Source of the DNA: CAINVV01 sp963663675
GTDB lineage: Bacteria > Bacteroidota > Bacteroidia > Bacteroidales > Prolixibacteraceae
Assembly: GCA_963663675.1 (NCBI GenBank)
Contig: OY760498.1
Coordinates: 1,736,001-1,800,000 of the forward strand
DNA length: 64,000 nucleotides
Reading direction: 5' to 3'
Below the pieces are notes generated by a model. It was not told the origin of the DNA, searched no databases, and worked only from the letters and a program-made list of their open reading frames with translations. Positions 1-7,623 of the stretch are shown here, in pieces; within the stretch, counting starts at the first letter, position 1, and each line of letters opens with the position of its first letter. The translations under genes and the position numbers were made by a program.

Positions 1-98
1 CCGGCGATGGTGTTGGACGGAACAACTGTAATTGCAGCAGCAGCGGCTGCTGATGTTCCAATAAAACCCCTCCTGGAAAGTTTTTTGTTTGGATTCAT
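1..98 (-). CDS. N-terminus of a Tat-exported protein, probably Gfo/Idh/MocA oxidoreductase (cut by window edge)
   Basis: Only the first 32 codons are inside the window. They read from an ATG at 98 and begin MNPNKKLSRRGFIGTSAAAA. The twin-arginine motif SRRGFI followed by an alanine-rich hydrophobic stretch is a Tat signal. In Bacteroidota such a leader is typical of secreted Gfo/Idh/MocA-family oxidoreductases and of some sugar-phosphate isomerase-like proteins. A second Tat-type Gfo/Idh protein lies at 1948-3264, which supports that family here, but no catalytic domain is visible. The gene is divergent from the aldolase at 383, so the shared 284-base gap probably holds both promoters. Confidence 0.6.
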   Translation of the reverse strand, partial: MNPNKKLSRRGFIGTSAAAAAAITVVPSNTIA

Positions 99-382
99 TG
101 TAAATAATTTGTTTTAATTGTCAAACGGAATACCCGGATAATTATTTTCGGTTGAAGCGACAACTTCCTGCCTGGTATTTCATTTTTTGGTTTAATTGAT
201 ATAGTTTAATCAGGCATATGCTGATTTATATGGTCTGACCTCCAAATTTAACGATTAAATTCAAAAGTAAAAGGAATACGCGTTATATTTTGGAGAGGAT
301 CAACTTATTTGTAAATTGCAGGTAATTAGTGGAATTTTGTTGCGAATCGTACTACTACTATATTAATAATTGAAAAACACTG
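99..382. promoter_or_regulatory. Divergent intergenic region with candidate operator and promoter box
   Basis: This gap separates the leftward Tat-signal gene from the rightward aldolase. It contains a perfect TAnnTTTG box on the minus strand (TACTTTTG, 262-269), a candidate -7 element for the leftward gene, but no clear -33 TTTG partner. At 208-226 lies an inverted repeat, AATCAG then CTGATT seven bases later, with the palindrome GCATATGC inside it. This looks like a dimeric repressor operator. No gene is seen. Regulation by a sugar-responsive repressor is inference only. Confidence 0.35.
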
Positions 383-1195
383 ATGGAAAAGACTTTGCTG
401 AAAAAAATAAAGGCAGGGAAAACTGTTTTTGGTACTTGTATAACTTCTACAGCTCCCACCTGGCCTGCCATTGCCTTAAGGGCCGGATTGGATTTTGTAT
501 TTCTTGACACGGAGCATATACCCCTGGAACGAATGGAGATAGCACATATGTGTCAGACATTCAGGGCTATGGGTATTGCCCCCATTGTAAGGATACCATC
601 TCCCGATCCCTATAAGGCTTGCCAGATGATGGATGCCGGCGCTGAGGGTGTGGTGGCTCCTTACCTGGAAAGAACAGATCAGATCAAAGAACTTGTCGGG
701 GCCCTGAAATTCAGGCCACTTAAGGGAGAGCTCCTCGAAAAAGAGCTGGACTCACCTGCAGGCATGAACACTGTACTTAAACAATATCTTGATAAATGGA
801 ACGAAGGAAACATTTGCATTGCCAATATTGAGAGTGTACCCGCCCTGGAAAGGCTTGAGGATTTGCTCGCCGTAAAAGGGCTGGATGCAGTATTTATAGG
901 TCCTCATGACTTGTCTATTAGCCTGGGCTTGCCCGAACAATATGATCATCCGGTATTTGAAAAGGCGGTAAAAAAAATCATTGCCACCTCCCGCAAAAAT
1001 GGTCTGGCTGTGGGAATTCATTTTTCAGAGACACCGGAGAGGCAGATGCGATGGATAAAGGAGGGGGTAAACCTGATTATTCATAGTTCAGATCTTGCTA
1101 TGTTCTCTCAGAGACTAATGCATGATATGAACATTTTGCGACAGTTCTCCGGAGATAAGAATGAGACCAAAGGTGACTATAATGATGTGATTTAA
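383..1195 (+). CDS. HpcH/HpaI aldolase family protein (2-keto-3-deoxy sugar-acid aldolase-like)
   Basis: A class II, metal-dependent pyruvate aldolase of the HpcH/HpaI/citrate lyase beta family, 270 aa, close to the usual 250-270. Landmark residues sit where HpaI has them: His45 in DTEH (general base), Arg70 in VRIP (pyruvate carboxylate), Glu150 in ANIES and Asp176 in GPHDLS (metal ligands). A segment at about 110-145 is longer than in HpaI. Relatives cleave 2-keto-3-deoxy acids such as KDR or 4-hydroxy-2-oxoheptanedioate to pyruvate plus an aldehyde. The exact substrate cannot be read here. The DUF1080 gene follows 57 bases later on the same strand, and neighbouring Gfo/Idh genes suggest a sugar or sugar-acid catabolic group. 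Confidence 0.85.
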   Translation: MEKTLLKKIKAGKTVFGTCITSTAPTWPAIALRAGLDFVFLDTEHIPLERMEIAHMCQTFRAMGIAPIVRIPSPDPYKACQMMDAGAEGVVAPYLERTDQIKELVGALKFRPLKGELLEKELDSPAGMNTVLKQYLDKWNEGNICIANIESVPALERLEDLLAVKGLDAVFIGPHDLSISLGLPEQYDHPVFEKAVKKIIATSRKNGLAVGIHFSETPERQMRWIKEGVNLIIHSSDLAMFSQRLMHDMNILRQFSGDKNETKGDYNDVI

Positions 1196-1252
1196 TTTCA
1201 GGAACATAGTTGAATATCAAACTATTTTATTAATCAAATTAATTTTTACAGA

Positions 1253-1852
1253 ATGAAAACTAAATTATTGCTGTTGTTGGTTGTTGTCCTGCTTTTTGGT
1301 GCAGGCAGGAGTGAAGCAAAAAAATGGACCTCATTGTTTAACGGGAAGGATCTTACTGGCTGGACTGTTCATGGTAAGGCAAAATGGAGCGTTGAAAACG
1401 GTGTTTTAGTAGGTGTTGGAGGCATGGGCCATATCTATGCTGATCCGGTCTGTACTGATTTTGAAGCGAAAGGAATGTTCCGGATCTCTTCGGATGAGGG
1501 CTCAAAAAGCAACAGCGGTTTTTATTTTCGCTGCAATCCACCTGAAAACAATATTGACGGATTCCCCCGTGGTTATGAGGCACAAATTTGCAACAACCAG
1601 GATGCCTATACCGGCTGGCTGTGGAAACCAGGGAAAGGGGTAGGTAAGGCTACTGAACTGATGACCAAGGATGGTGAGTGGTTTGAATATCGCATCAAAG
1701 CCATTGGTGAAGATATACAGTTTTGGATCAATGGTAAATCGGTCATGACATATAAGGACAGCGAATTCAAAACCGGACATTTTGCCATCCAGGGGCATAA
1801 CCCGGGCATGAAGATCGAAGCAAAAGAACTGTATTACAAAAAGTTAAAGTAA
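1253..1852 (+). CDS. Secreted DUF1080 (3-keto-disaccharide hydrolase) domain protein
   Basis: 199 aa with an N-terminal Sec signal (about 1-22, hydrophobic LLLLLVVVLLFG then a small-residue cleavage region). The rest is a single DUF1080 domain with its hallmark opening, W-x-SLFNGKDLTGWTV. It is a concanavalin-like beta-sandwich. Some members hydrolyse 3-keto-glycosides formed by oxidation of disaccharides. It probably acts in the periplasm or on the cell surface. Co-location with Gfo/Idh oxidoreductases, which can produce 3-keto sugars, fits such a pathway. That functional link is inference. It is likely co-transcribed with the aldolase and ends before a strong bidirectional hairpin. Confidence 0.85.
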   Translation: MKTKLLLLLVVVLLFGAGRSEAKKWTSLFNGKDLTGWTVHGKAKWSVENGVLVGVGGMGHIYADPVCTDFEAKGMFRISSDEGSKSNSGFYFRCNPPENNIDGFPRGYEAQICNNQDAYTGWLWKPGKGVGKATELMTKDGEWFEYRIKAIGEDIQFWINGKSVMTYKDSEFKTGHFAIQGHNPGMKIEAKELYYKKLK

Positions 1853-1872
1853 CGATCGGGTTATACAAACTG

Positions 1873-1925
1873 AAGTGCCCCGGATCACACAATTCATTGA
1901 ATGAGCGGTGTTATCCGGGGCACTT
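1873..1925. terminator. Bidirectional intrinsic terminator between convergent genes
   Basis: Perfect 13-bp inverted repeat (1873-1885 AAGTGCCCCGGAT, 1913-1925 ATCCGGGGCACTT) separated by 27 bases that can partly pair further. It lies between the convergent DUF1080 and Gfo/Idh stop codons. It is flanked by T-rich sequence on the plus side and A-rich sequence on the minus side, so it could end transcripts from both directions. Confidence 0.75.
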
Positions 1926-1947
1926 TAATTGTTTTAACCGTAATTGG

Positions 1948-3264
1948 CTAGATCTTTGGCAATTCCCAGGGTGTTCTGTAGTTTGCCAGGATTAGTTTAT
2001 CCGCTTCCGGGTCGTTTTTGAACGCCTGCTTCTCCCCATCCCAGTCTACCTGTCTTCCCAACCTGTAGGCGATGTTGCCGAGCGAGGCGATACGTGCGAT
2101 ATGAGCACCGATTTCTATGTCGCAATTGGGTTTTTGTCTTGTTTTGATGCACTCCAGGAAGTTTTTCACGTGCAGGTCGAGTCCCAGACCGGTGGCTGGC
2201 TGCGGCGGAACCGGCTGCATGCCTTCTTTTGCGGAGGTGCTATTTGTTTCGGGAATTACTTCCCATCCCTTGCGGTCGACGATCAGGGTGCCATATTCGC
2301 CGACAAAAGCGACGCCATGGCCGGTACCACGACCGTAGTTATCCCCGTATATTCCGATTGTATGGTCCCAGACGATGTTGAAATCGCCAAAATCGTATAT
2401 AGCCATCATGCTATCAGGCGTTTCCATTGCATCTCCGGGGAAAGCGTATTTCCCTCCGGAAGCCATTACTGATTTGGGGACATACTGATTCATGCCATAA
2501 AGCGCATAATCAAGCAGATGGACTCCCCAGTCGGTCATCAGTCCGCCTGCATAATCCCAATACCATCTGAATGTGAAATGGAACCGGTTGATATTGAAGG
2601 GTCTCTTAGGTGCAGGACCGAGCCACATATCATAATTTACTCCTTTGGGAGCCTCTGTGTCTGGTTCAATTGGTATGGAACCTTTCCAGCCAACATAGGA
2701 CCATGCCCGGGCAGAACGAACCCTGCCGAGCTTACCGCTATGAACATAGTCTACCGCATCTTTCCAGTGTGGATCGCTGCGTTGCCATTGTCCTACCTGA
2801 ACTACCCGATTGTATTTATGAGCTGCTTTAACCATGATGTTGCACTCTTCAATGGTGCGTCCGATAGGTTTTTCGCAATACACATCCTTTCCGCTCTGGC
2901 AGGCATATACCATTGGGAGGCAGTGCCAGTGATCAGGTGTGCCGATTATAACTGCATCTATGTCTTTTCTGTCAATCACTTTTCGAAAGTCTTCATACAA
3001 CTCAGGACGCTTTCCTGTCAGCTTTTCAACTTCGGCAGCACGCTGATTCAGAATATTGCTGTCGACGTCACACAAGGCGGCACAAACAACACCCGGTTGT
3101 TTGAGGAAAGCCGAAAGGTCATTGAACCCCATACCTTTACAGCCTATCAAAGCTACCACAACTTTATCGCTGGGCGCACAGGAACTCATTACATTGGGCA
3201 AAACTGCTATACCGGAGGCTGTTAGCCCGGCATCACGGATGAAATTTCTTCGACTGGTTGTCAT
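1948..3264 (-). CDS. Tat-exported Gfo/Idh/MocA family oxidoreductase
   Basis: 438 aa. The N-terminus MTTSRRNFIRDAG carries a twin-arginine signal. Cys29 in MSSC could act as a lipobox, so a periplasmic or lipid-anchored enzyme is possible. Residues 34-46 (VVVALIGCKGMG) are the dinucleotide-binding Rossmann loop, GTPDHWH at 108-114 is conserved, and EKP at 131-133 is the family's diagnostic motif. The C-terminal half is the alpha/beta substrate domain. The reaction is NAD(P)-dependent oxidation or reduction of a sugar or inositol derivative. Secreted members often carry the cofactor tightly bound. It converges with the DUF1080 gene and could supply it with keto-sugars. Substrate unknown. Confidence 0.9.
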   Translation of the reverse strand: MTTSRRNFIRDAGLTASGIAVLPNVMSSCAPSDKVVVALIGCKGMGFNDLSAFLKQPGVVCAALCDVDSNILNQRAAEVEKLTGKRPELYEDFRKVIDRKDIDAVIIGTPDHWHCLPMVYACQSGKDVYCEKPIGRTIEECNIMVKAAHKYNRVVQVGQWQRSDPHWKDAVDYVHSGKLGRVRSARAWSYVGWKGSIPIEPDTEAPKGVNYDMWLGPAPKRPFNINRFHFTFRWYWDYAGGLMTDWGVHLLDYALYGMNQYVPKSVMASGGKYAFPGDAMETPDSMMAIYDFGDFNIVWDHTIGIYGDNYGRGTGHGVAFVGEYGTLIVDRKGWEVIPETNSTSAKEGMQPVPPQPATGLGLDLHVKNFLECIKTRQKPNCDIEIGAHIARIASLGNIAYRLGRQVDWDGEKQAFKNDPEADKLILANYRTPWELPKI

Positions 3265-3775
3265 GATCTGATAAATTAATCTGTTATATGATAATAAATA
3301 AAAGTAATGATGAACCCAAGTTGTTTTTAGAAGCCGTTAAATTTAAATAAAATGGATGAAGTAAACTGAGATTGACGGATGAAATTTTGGGCTATCTTCC
3401 TAAAATCGCTTATTTAAATACATTCGGAGTGAATTAATAATTATTCTAAATAGTAGCGGGTGAATAAGGTGAAAACTGGTGAATCAATAGGGCTGACAGC
3501 AATGCCGGATAAAACTTCTCTATCAAAGGACATGGTTCACCAGGTACTATTCAGAAATATGGTCAGTATGAAGGACGATTTCAAAATGCAGGCAGGTACA
3601 ATGCTGACAATGGATATCCTGAAACAATTGGCAGTATCGCAATGTATTAAGACCAGGGATATAAAAGAAGCAAAGATGCCTAAACTGATTAGGAAGGTTC
3701 AACAGAATTTTTTGAAATATCTCTCCGGCGATCATGGTATTTTTCTCTCAAACCACTTATATTTGAAGGAAAAAC
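3265..3775. other. Gap between Gfo/Idh and dipeptidase genes
   Basis: AT-rich, 511 bases. It holds the doubtful frame at 3460-3801 and a perfect TAnnTTTG box (TATATTTG, 3758-3765) only ten bases before the dipeptidase ATG. As a promoter that box would give an almost leaderless transcript, so it may be coincidence. No RNA gene, repeat or terminator was recognised. Confidence 0.4.
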
Positions 3776-3801
3776 ATGAATCAGCTCGAAAAATACATTG
3801 A
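3460..3801 (+). CDS. Doubtful small hypothetical ORF
   Basis: An open frame of 113 codons from a GTG at 3460, ending 26 bases inside the dipeptidase gene in another frame. The product is basic and unusually methionine-rich in the middle (DMVHQVLFRNMVSMKDDFKM), with no signal peptide, membrane segment or recognised domain. Codon choice is not obviously non-coding, which is why it is listed. The overlap with the dipeptidase start and the lack of a good ribosome-binding site argue against it. It could be a remnant of a decayed gene. Confidence 0.2.
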   Translation: MNKVKTGESIGLTAMPDKTSLSKDMVHQVLFRNMVSMKDDFKMQAGTMLTMDILKQLAVSQCIKTRDIKEAKMPKLIRKVQQNFLKYLSGDHGIFLSNHLYLKEKHESARKIH

Positions 3802-5137
3802 AAATAACGGGGAGAGGTTCCTGGAGGAGTTATTCGGACTAATCAGGATTCCTTCTGTCAGTTCGCTGGAACAGCACAAACCTGATATGATGAGGGCAGC
3901 CGGATATTGGGAAAATATTTTGCTGGAAGCGGGTGCTGATCACGCGGAAATTTTTCTGACACCCGGTCATCCGGTTATTTATGCCGAAAAGATCATTGAT
4001 CAATCCCTGCCTACAATTTTGGTTTATGCGCACATGGATGTCATGCCTGTAGATCCATTGGACAAATGGCTCTCTGATCCGTTTGAGCCTGAGATCCGTG
4101 AAGGCAGGATATGGGCAAGGGGAGCCAATGATGACAAAGGACAGTCATTCATTCATGCTAAGGCATTTGAATACCTCGTCAAAACCGGCACTCTGAATTG
4201 CAATGTCAAATTTATGATTGAAGGTGAGGAGGAGGTGGGTTCCCCGAATCTTGGCCGGTTTTGTGAGGAACATAAGGAGATGCTTAAAGCGGATGTTATC
4301 CTGGTATCCGATACCGGGATGATAGCGAAGGATATTCCGTCCATTACGACAGGATTGCGTGGTCTGGCTTATTGGGAAGTTAAAGTGACCGGTCCGAACA
4401 AGGATCTGCATTCTGGACTGTTCGGTGGTGCAGTGGCCAATCCGATCAACGAACTGTGCAAAATGATAGCTAAGATGACGGATGATAAAAACAGGATTAC
4501 CATTCCTGGATTTTACGATGATGTTGTTGAAGTATCAAAAGAAGAGAGAGAGAAACTCGCAAAGAATCCTTTCAACGAAAATAAGTACAAAGAGGCAATT
4601 GATGTCAGGCAACTTCAGGGGGAAGAGGGATATTCCACACCTGAGCGGACCGGAATAAGGCCGTCTTTCGATGTCTGTGGCATTTGGGGCGGTTATACAG
4701 GGGAAGGATCCAAAACTATTTTGCCTTCTGCGGCTTATGCCAAAATCAGTTCGCGCCTGGTTCCTGACCAGGATCATGAAAAAATTTCACTCTTGTTCAA
4801 AGACTATTTTGAATCCATCGCCCCGGAAACTGTCCGGGTAGAGGTAACGCTTCATCATGGCGGACAGGGTTATCTTTGCCCGATAGATCATCCGGCCTAC
4901 CTGGCGGCTGAAAAAGCCTATTTTTCAGTTTACGGAAAGTTGCCGGTACCTGTCAGGAGCGGAGGAAGCATTCCGATAGTTTCGACTTTTGAGAAAGTAT
5001 TGGGGATTAAAACCATTCTTATGGGTTTTGGTCTTGAATCCGATGCCATCCACTCACCCAATGAAAATTTTTATCTTGAGAATTTCTTCAATGGAATAAG
5101 GTGTGTTGTTCAATTTTACCATTTTTTTGGAAGATAA
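3776..5137 (+). CDS. M20 family dipeptidase (PepV/carnosinase-like)
   Basis: A cytosolic di-zinc peptidase of family M20/M25/M40, 453 aa, the usual length for the dipeptidase subgroup. Metal ligands are visible in order: His86 in AHMDV (with Asp88 as catalytic partner), Asp119 in GANDDKG as the bridging ligand, the Glu152/Glu153 pair in EGEEEVG (general base plus ligand), Asp179, and a late His in DAIHSPNE. The region around 200-320 is the lid/dimerisation domain typical of carnosinase-like enzymes. It probably hydrolyses dipeptides released from imported peptides. The gene stands alone, with a terminator right after its stop. The start was chosen because the conserved N-terminal helix begins at once. 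Confidence 0.88.
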   Translation: MNQLEKYIENNGERFLEELFGLIRIPSVSSLEQHKPDMMRAAGYWENILLEAGADHAEIFLTPGHPVIYAEKIIDQSLPTILVYAHMDVMPVDPLDKWLSDPFEPEIREGRIWARGANDDKGQSFIHAKAFEYLVKTGTLNCNVKFMIEGEEEVGSPNLGRFCEEHKEMLKADVILVSDTGMIAKDIPSITTGLRGLAYWEVKVTGPNKDLHSGLFGGAVANPINELCKMIAKMTDDKNRITIPGFYDDVVEVSKEEREKLAKNPFNENKYKEAIDVRQLQGEEGYSTPERTGIRPSFDVCGIWGGYTGEGSKTILPSAAYAKISSRLVPDQDHEKISLLFKDYFESIAPETVRVEVTLHHGGQGYLCPIDHPAYLAAEKAYFSVYGKLPVPVRSGGSIPIVSTFEKVLGIKTILMGFGLESDAIHSPNENFYLENFFNGIRCVVQFYHFFGR

Positions 5138-5164
5138 TTCCATAAAAAATATACCCTAAACATT

Positions 5165-5195
5165 AAAAGCCGGATTTTAAGTATCCGGCTTTTTT
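5165..5195 (+). terminator. Intrinsic terminator after the dipeptidase gene
   Basis: An 11-bp perfect stem (AAAAGCCGGAT / ATCCGGCTTTT) around a 7-base loop runs straight into a T tract, 28 bases after the dipeptidase stop codon. Confidence 0.85.
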
Positions 5196-5214
5196 ATTTG
5201 AGAAAATTTAAAAA

Positions 5215-5239
5215 CATCAAAAAAATTGGTTTTTTGATG
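5215..5239. repeat. Perfect 10-bp inverted repeat upstream of glnN
   Basis: CATCAAAAAA and TTTTTTGATG are separated by five bases, about 140 bases before glnN. It has no GC-rich core, so it is a weak terminator candidate. It could be a regulator-binding site for nitrogen control, but no known consensus is matched. The rest of 5138-5378 is very AT-rich and without a gene. Confidence 0.4.
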
Positions 5240-5378
5240 ATAAATGGTCCAAAAAATAAGTTTTAATGTTAAAAAAACATGAAATATTCAATTTATATCA
5301 AAAAAATTAGGGGGTTATTGCGAAAAAACATAATTTAGCAGAAAAATTTGAATTTATTATTTTCTAAAAACAATAGTT

Positions 5379-7568
5379 ATGGCAACATTTAGATTTAAAG
5401 CGCTGGAGATTTTGATGTCCCGCAAGCCTGTTGAGGTCAAAAGGGAGGAGAACCTGACGTCCGATTATTATGGTATGCTGGTTTTTGATCGTCCAAAGAT
5501 GAAAAAATACCTTTCCAAGGATTCTTACAAAGGAATTATTGATGCTATTGACAACGGAACTACCATTGATCGCAAAATTGCTGATCAGGTAGCCATTGGC
5601 ATGAAGGCCTGGGCTATTGAAAACGGAGCCACACACTACACTCACTGGTTTCATCCTTTGACAGACGGTACTGCTGAGAAGCATGATGCATTCATCGATC
5701 ATTCAGAACTGGGTGGTGTTGTTGAAAGTTTTCCTGGTAAATTGTTGGCACAACAGGAACCCGATGCATCATCCTTTCCGAGCGGCGGTATCAGGAACAC
5801 TTTCGAAGCAAGGGGCTACACCGCATGGGACGTTTCTTCACCAGCTTTTATTGTTGGTACAACTCTGTGTATCCCAACGATTTTCATCTCTTATACCGGT
5901 GAGGCTCTTGATTACAAAGCACCGCTGCTTAAAGTTCTCAATGCTGTAGACAAAGCTGCCGTTGACGTTTGTCAGTATTTTGATAAAAATGTTACCCAGG
6001 TAACCGCAAATCTGGGCTGGGAACAGGAATATTTCCTGGTTGACGAAGCACTTTACGTTGCACGCCCCGACCTGGTTTTAACAGGCCGTACCCTGATGGG
6101 ACACTCTTCTGCCAAGGATCAGCAGCTTGAAGACCACTATTTTGCATCTATTCCTGAGCGTGTTGCATGCTTTATGATGGATCTGGAGAACGAAGCTTAC
6201 AAGCTCGGTATTCCGGTGAAAACCCGTCACAATGAGGTGGCTCCGAATCAGTTCGAGCTGGCTCCGATTTTTGAAGAGGTAAATCTTGCCAACGATCACA
6301 ACCAGATGGTTATGGACCTGATGAACAAGATTGCCAGGCACCATGGTTTCAGGGTATTGCTGCATGAGAAGCCTTTCGCAGGAATCAATGGTTCAGGCAA
6401 GCACAACAACTGGTCGCTTTCCACAAACACCGGTGTAAACCTTTATTCTCCCGGGAAAAACCCAAAATCCAACATTCAGTTCCTAACTTTCATCGTTAAT
6501 ACTATCAAGGCAGTATACGATAACCAGGATTTGCTCCGCGCGTCAATTGTATCTGCGAGCAATGGTCACCGACTTGGCGCCAACGAGGCACCTCCTGCCA
6601 TCATTTCCACTTTCCTGGGTACTGAGGTAGGTGCTATGCTTGACCAGATCGAAGAGATGGTAGGCGAGAAGAAAATGACCCCGGATGAAAAAACTGATCT
6701 CAAACTGAATATTGGTCGTATTCCTGAGATTTTGTTGGATAATACAGACAGAAACCGGACATCCCCTTTTGCTTTCACAGGTAACAGGTTTGAATTCAGG
6801 GCGGTAGGTTCTTCAGCAAACTGTGCTTCTGCCATGATTGCGCTGAACTCTGTTGTTGCAGCACAACTGATTCAGTTCAAAAAAGATGTTGATAAACTGA
6901 TTGAATCCAATGTTAAGAAAGATGAGGCTATCTTCCAGGTTCTGAAGAGATATATTATTGAATGTAAGCCAGTCCGTTTTGATGGTAATGGTTACAGTGC
7001 AGAGTGGGCAATTGAAGCTGAACGTCGTGGTCTTACCAATATCAAGAGCGTTCCGCAGGCATTGGAGGCTTATCTGAACAAAAATTCAAGAAAAGTATTT
7101 GAATCCCTTGGAATTTTCAACGAGAAGGAACTTGAAGCGCGTGTTGAAGTTGAATATGAGAAATATATCAAGAAGATTCAAATTGAGGCCCGCGTATTAG
7201 GAGATCTGGCAATCAATCACATCGTACCTACGGCAATTGCCTATCAGACAACACTGATAGAAAATGTCAAAGGTCTGAAGGAGATCTTCGACGAAGCAGA
7301 CTTCAATGAAATGGCTGGTGCCCGTAAAGATCTGATCAAGGAAATTTCAAACCATATTTCCAATATCAAATCAAAAACAAAGGAAATGGTTGAAGCAAGA
7401 AAAGTTGCCAATGTCATTGAACATGCAAAGGGGAAAGCCCTGGCATACGAACAGACAGTCAAACCATACTTTGATGAAATTCGTTACCACATTGATAAAC
7501 TCGAATTAGTAGTTGACAACGAACTTTGGCCATTGCCAAAATACCGCGAACTTCTATTTACACGATAG
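5379..7568 (+). CDS. glnN: Glutamine synthetase type III
   Basis: 729 aa, the length of the large GSIII class that is the main ammonia-assimilating synthetase of Bacteroidales (glutamate + NH3 + ATP to glutamine). Recognisable core segments are WEQEYF (214-219, metal-binding glutamates), HNEVAPNQFE (284-293), GINGSGKHNNWS (335-346, ATP/metal site) and a C-terminal block NRTSPFAFTGNRFEFR. The C-terminal helical extension (about 560-729) is specific to GSIII. The enzyme is cytosolic and forms a double-ring dodecamer. The gene is monocistronic, with an AT-rich upstream region containing a perfect inverted repeat and a terminator directly after it. No adjacent P-II or amt gene is present. Confidence 0.95.
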   Translation: MATFRFKALEILMSRKPVEVKREENLTSDYYGMLVFDRPKMKKYLSKDSYKGIIDAIDNGTTIDRKIADQVAIGMKAWAIENGATHYTHWFHPLTDGTAEKHDAFIDHSELGGVVESFPGKLLAQQEPDASSFPSGGIRNTFEARGYTAWDVSSPAFIVGTTLCIPTIFISYTGEALDYKAPLLKVLNAVDKAAVDVCQYFDKNVTQVTANLGWEQEYFLVDEALYVARPDLVLTGRTLMGHSSAKDQQLEDHYFASIPERVACFMMDLENEAYKLGIPVKTRHNEVAPNQFELAPIFEEVNLANDHNQMVMDLMNKIARHHGFRVLLHEKPFAGINGSGKHNNWSLSTNTGVNLYSPGKNPKSNIQFLTFIVNTIKAVYDNQDLLRASIVSASNGHRLGANEAPPAIISTFLGTEVGAMLDQIEEMVGEKKMTPDEKTDLKLNIGRIPEILLDNTDRNRTSPFAFTGNRFEFRAVGSSANCASAMIALNSVVAAQLIQFKKDVDKLIESNVKKDEAIFQVLKRYIIECKPVRFDGNGYSAEWAIEAERRGLTNIKSVPQALEAYLNKNSRKVFESLGIFNEKELEARVEVEYEKYIKKIQIEARVLGDLAINHIVPTAIAYQTTLIENVKGLKEIFDEADFNEMAGARKDLIKEISNHISNIKSKTKEMVEARKVANVIEHAKGKALAYEQTVKPYFDEIRYHIDKLELVVDNELWPLPKYRELLFTR

Positions 7569-7590
7569 ATTTTGAATTTAGTTGCATTCA

Positions 7591-7622
7591 AAAGGCCCCC
7601 GGGATCTCTCGTGGGCCTTTTT
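7591..7622. terminator. Terminator shared by glnN and the convergent glycosyl hydrolase gene
   Basis: Stem AAAGGCCC / GGGCCTTT (7591-7598 and 7613-7620) followed by T residues on the plus strand and preceded by A residues for the minus strand. It lies 22 bases after glnN and abuts the stop codon of the leftward gene at 7624. Confidence 0.75.
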
Positions 7623-7623
7623 G

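Noticed and set aside
2518..3225. 235-codon open frame on the plus strand
   Set aside because: It lies wholly antisense to the Gfo/Idh gene, whose motifs are clear, and its translation is cysteine-rich without any domain.
3758..3765. TATATTTG as promoter of the dipeptidase gene
   Set aside because: It is only ten bases from the ATG and lacks a -33 element. Perfect boxes are expected by chance in AT-rich DNA of this size.
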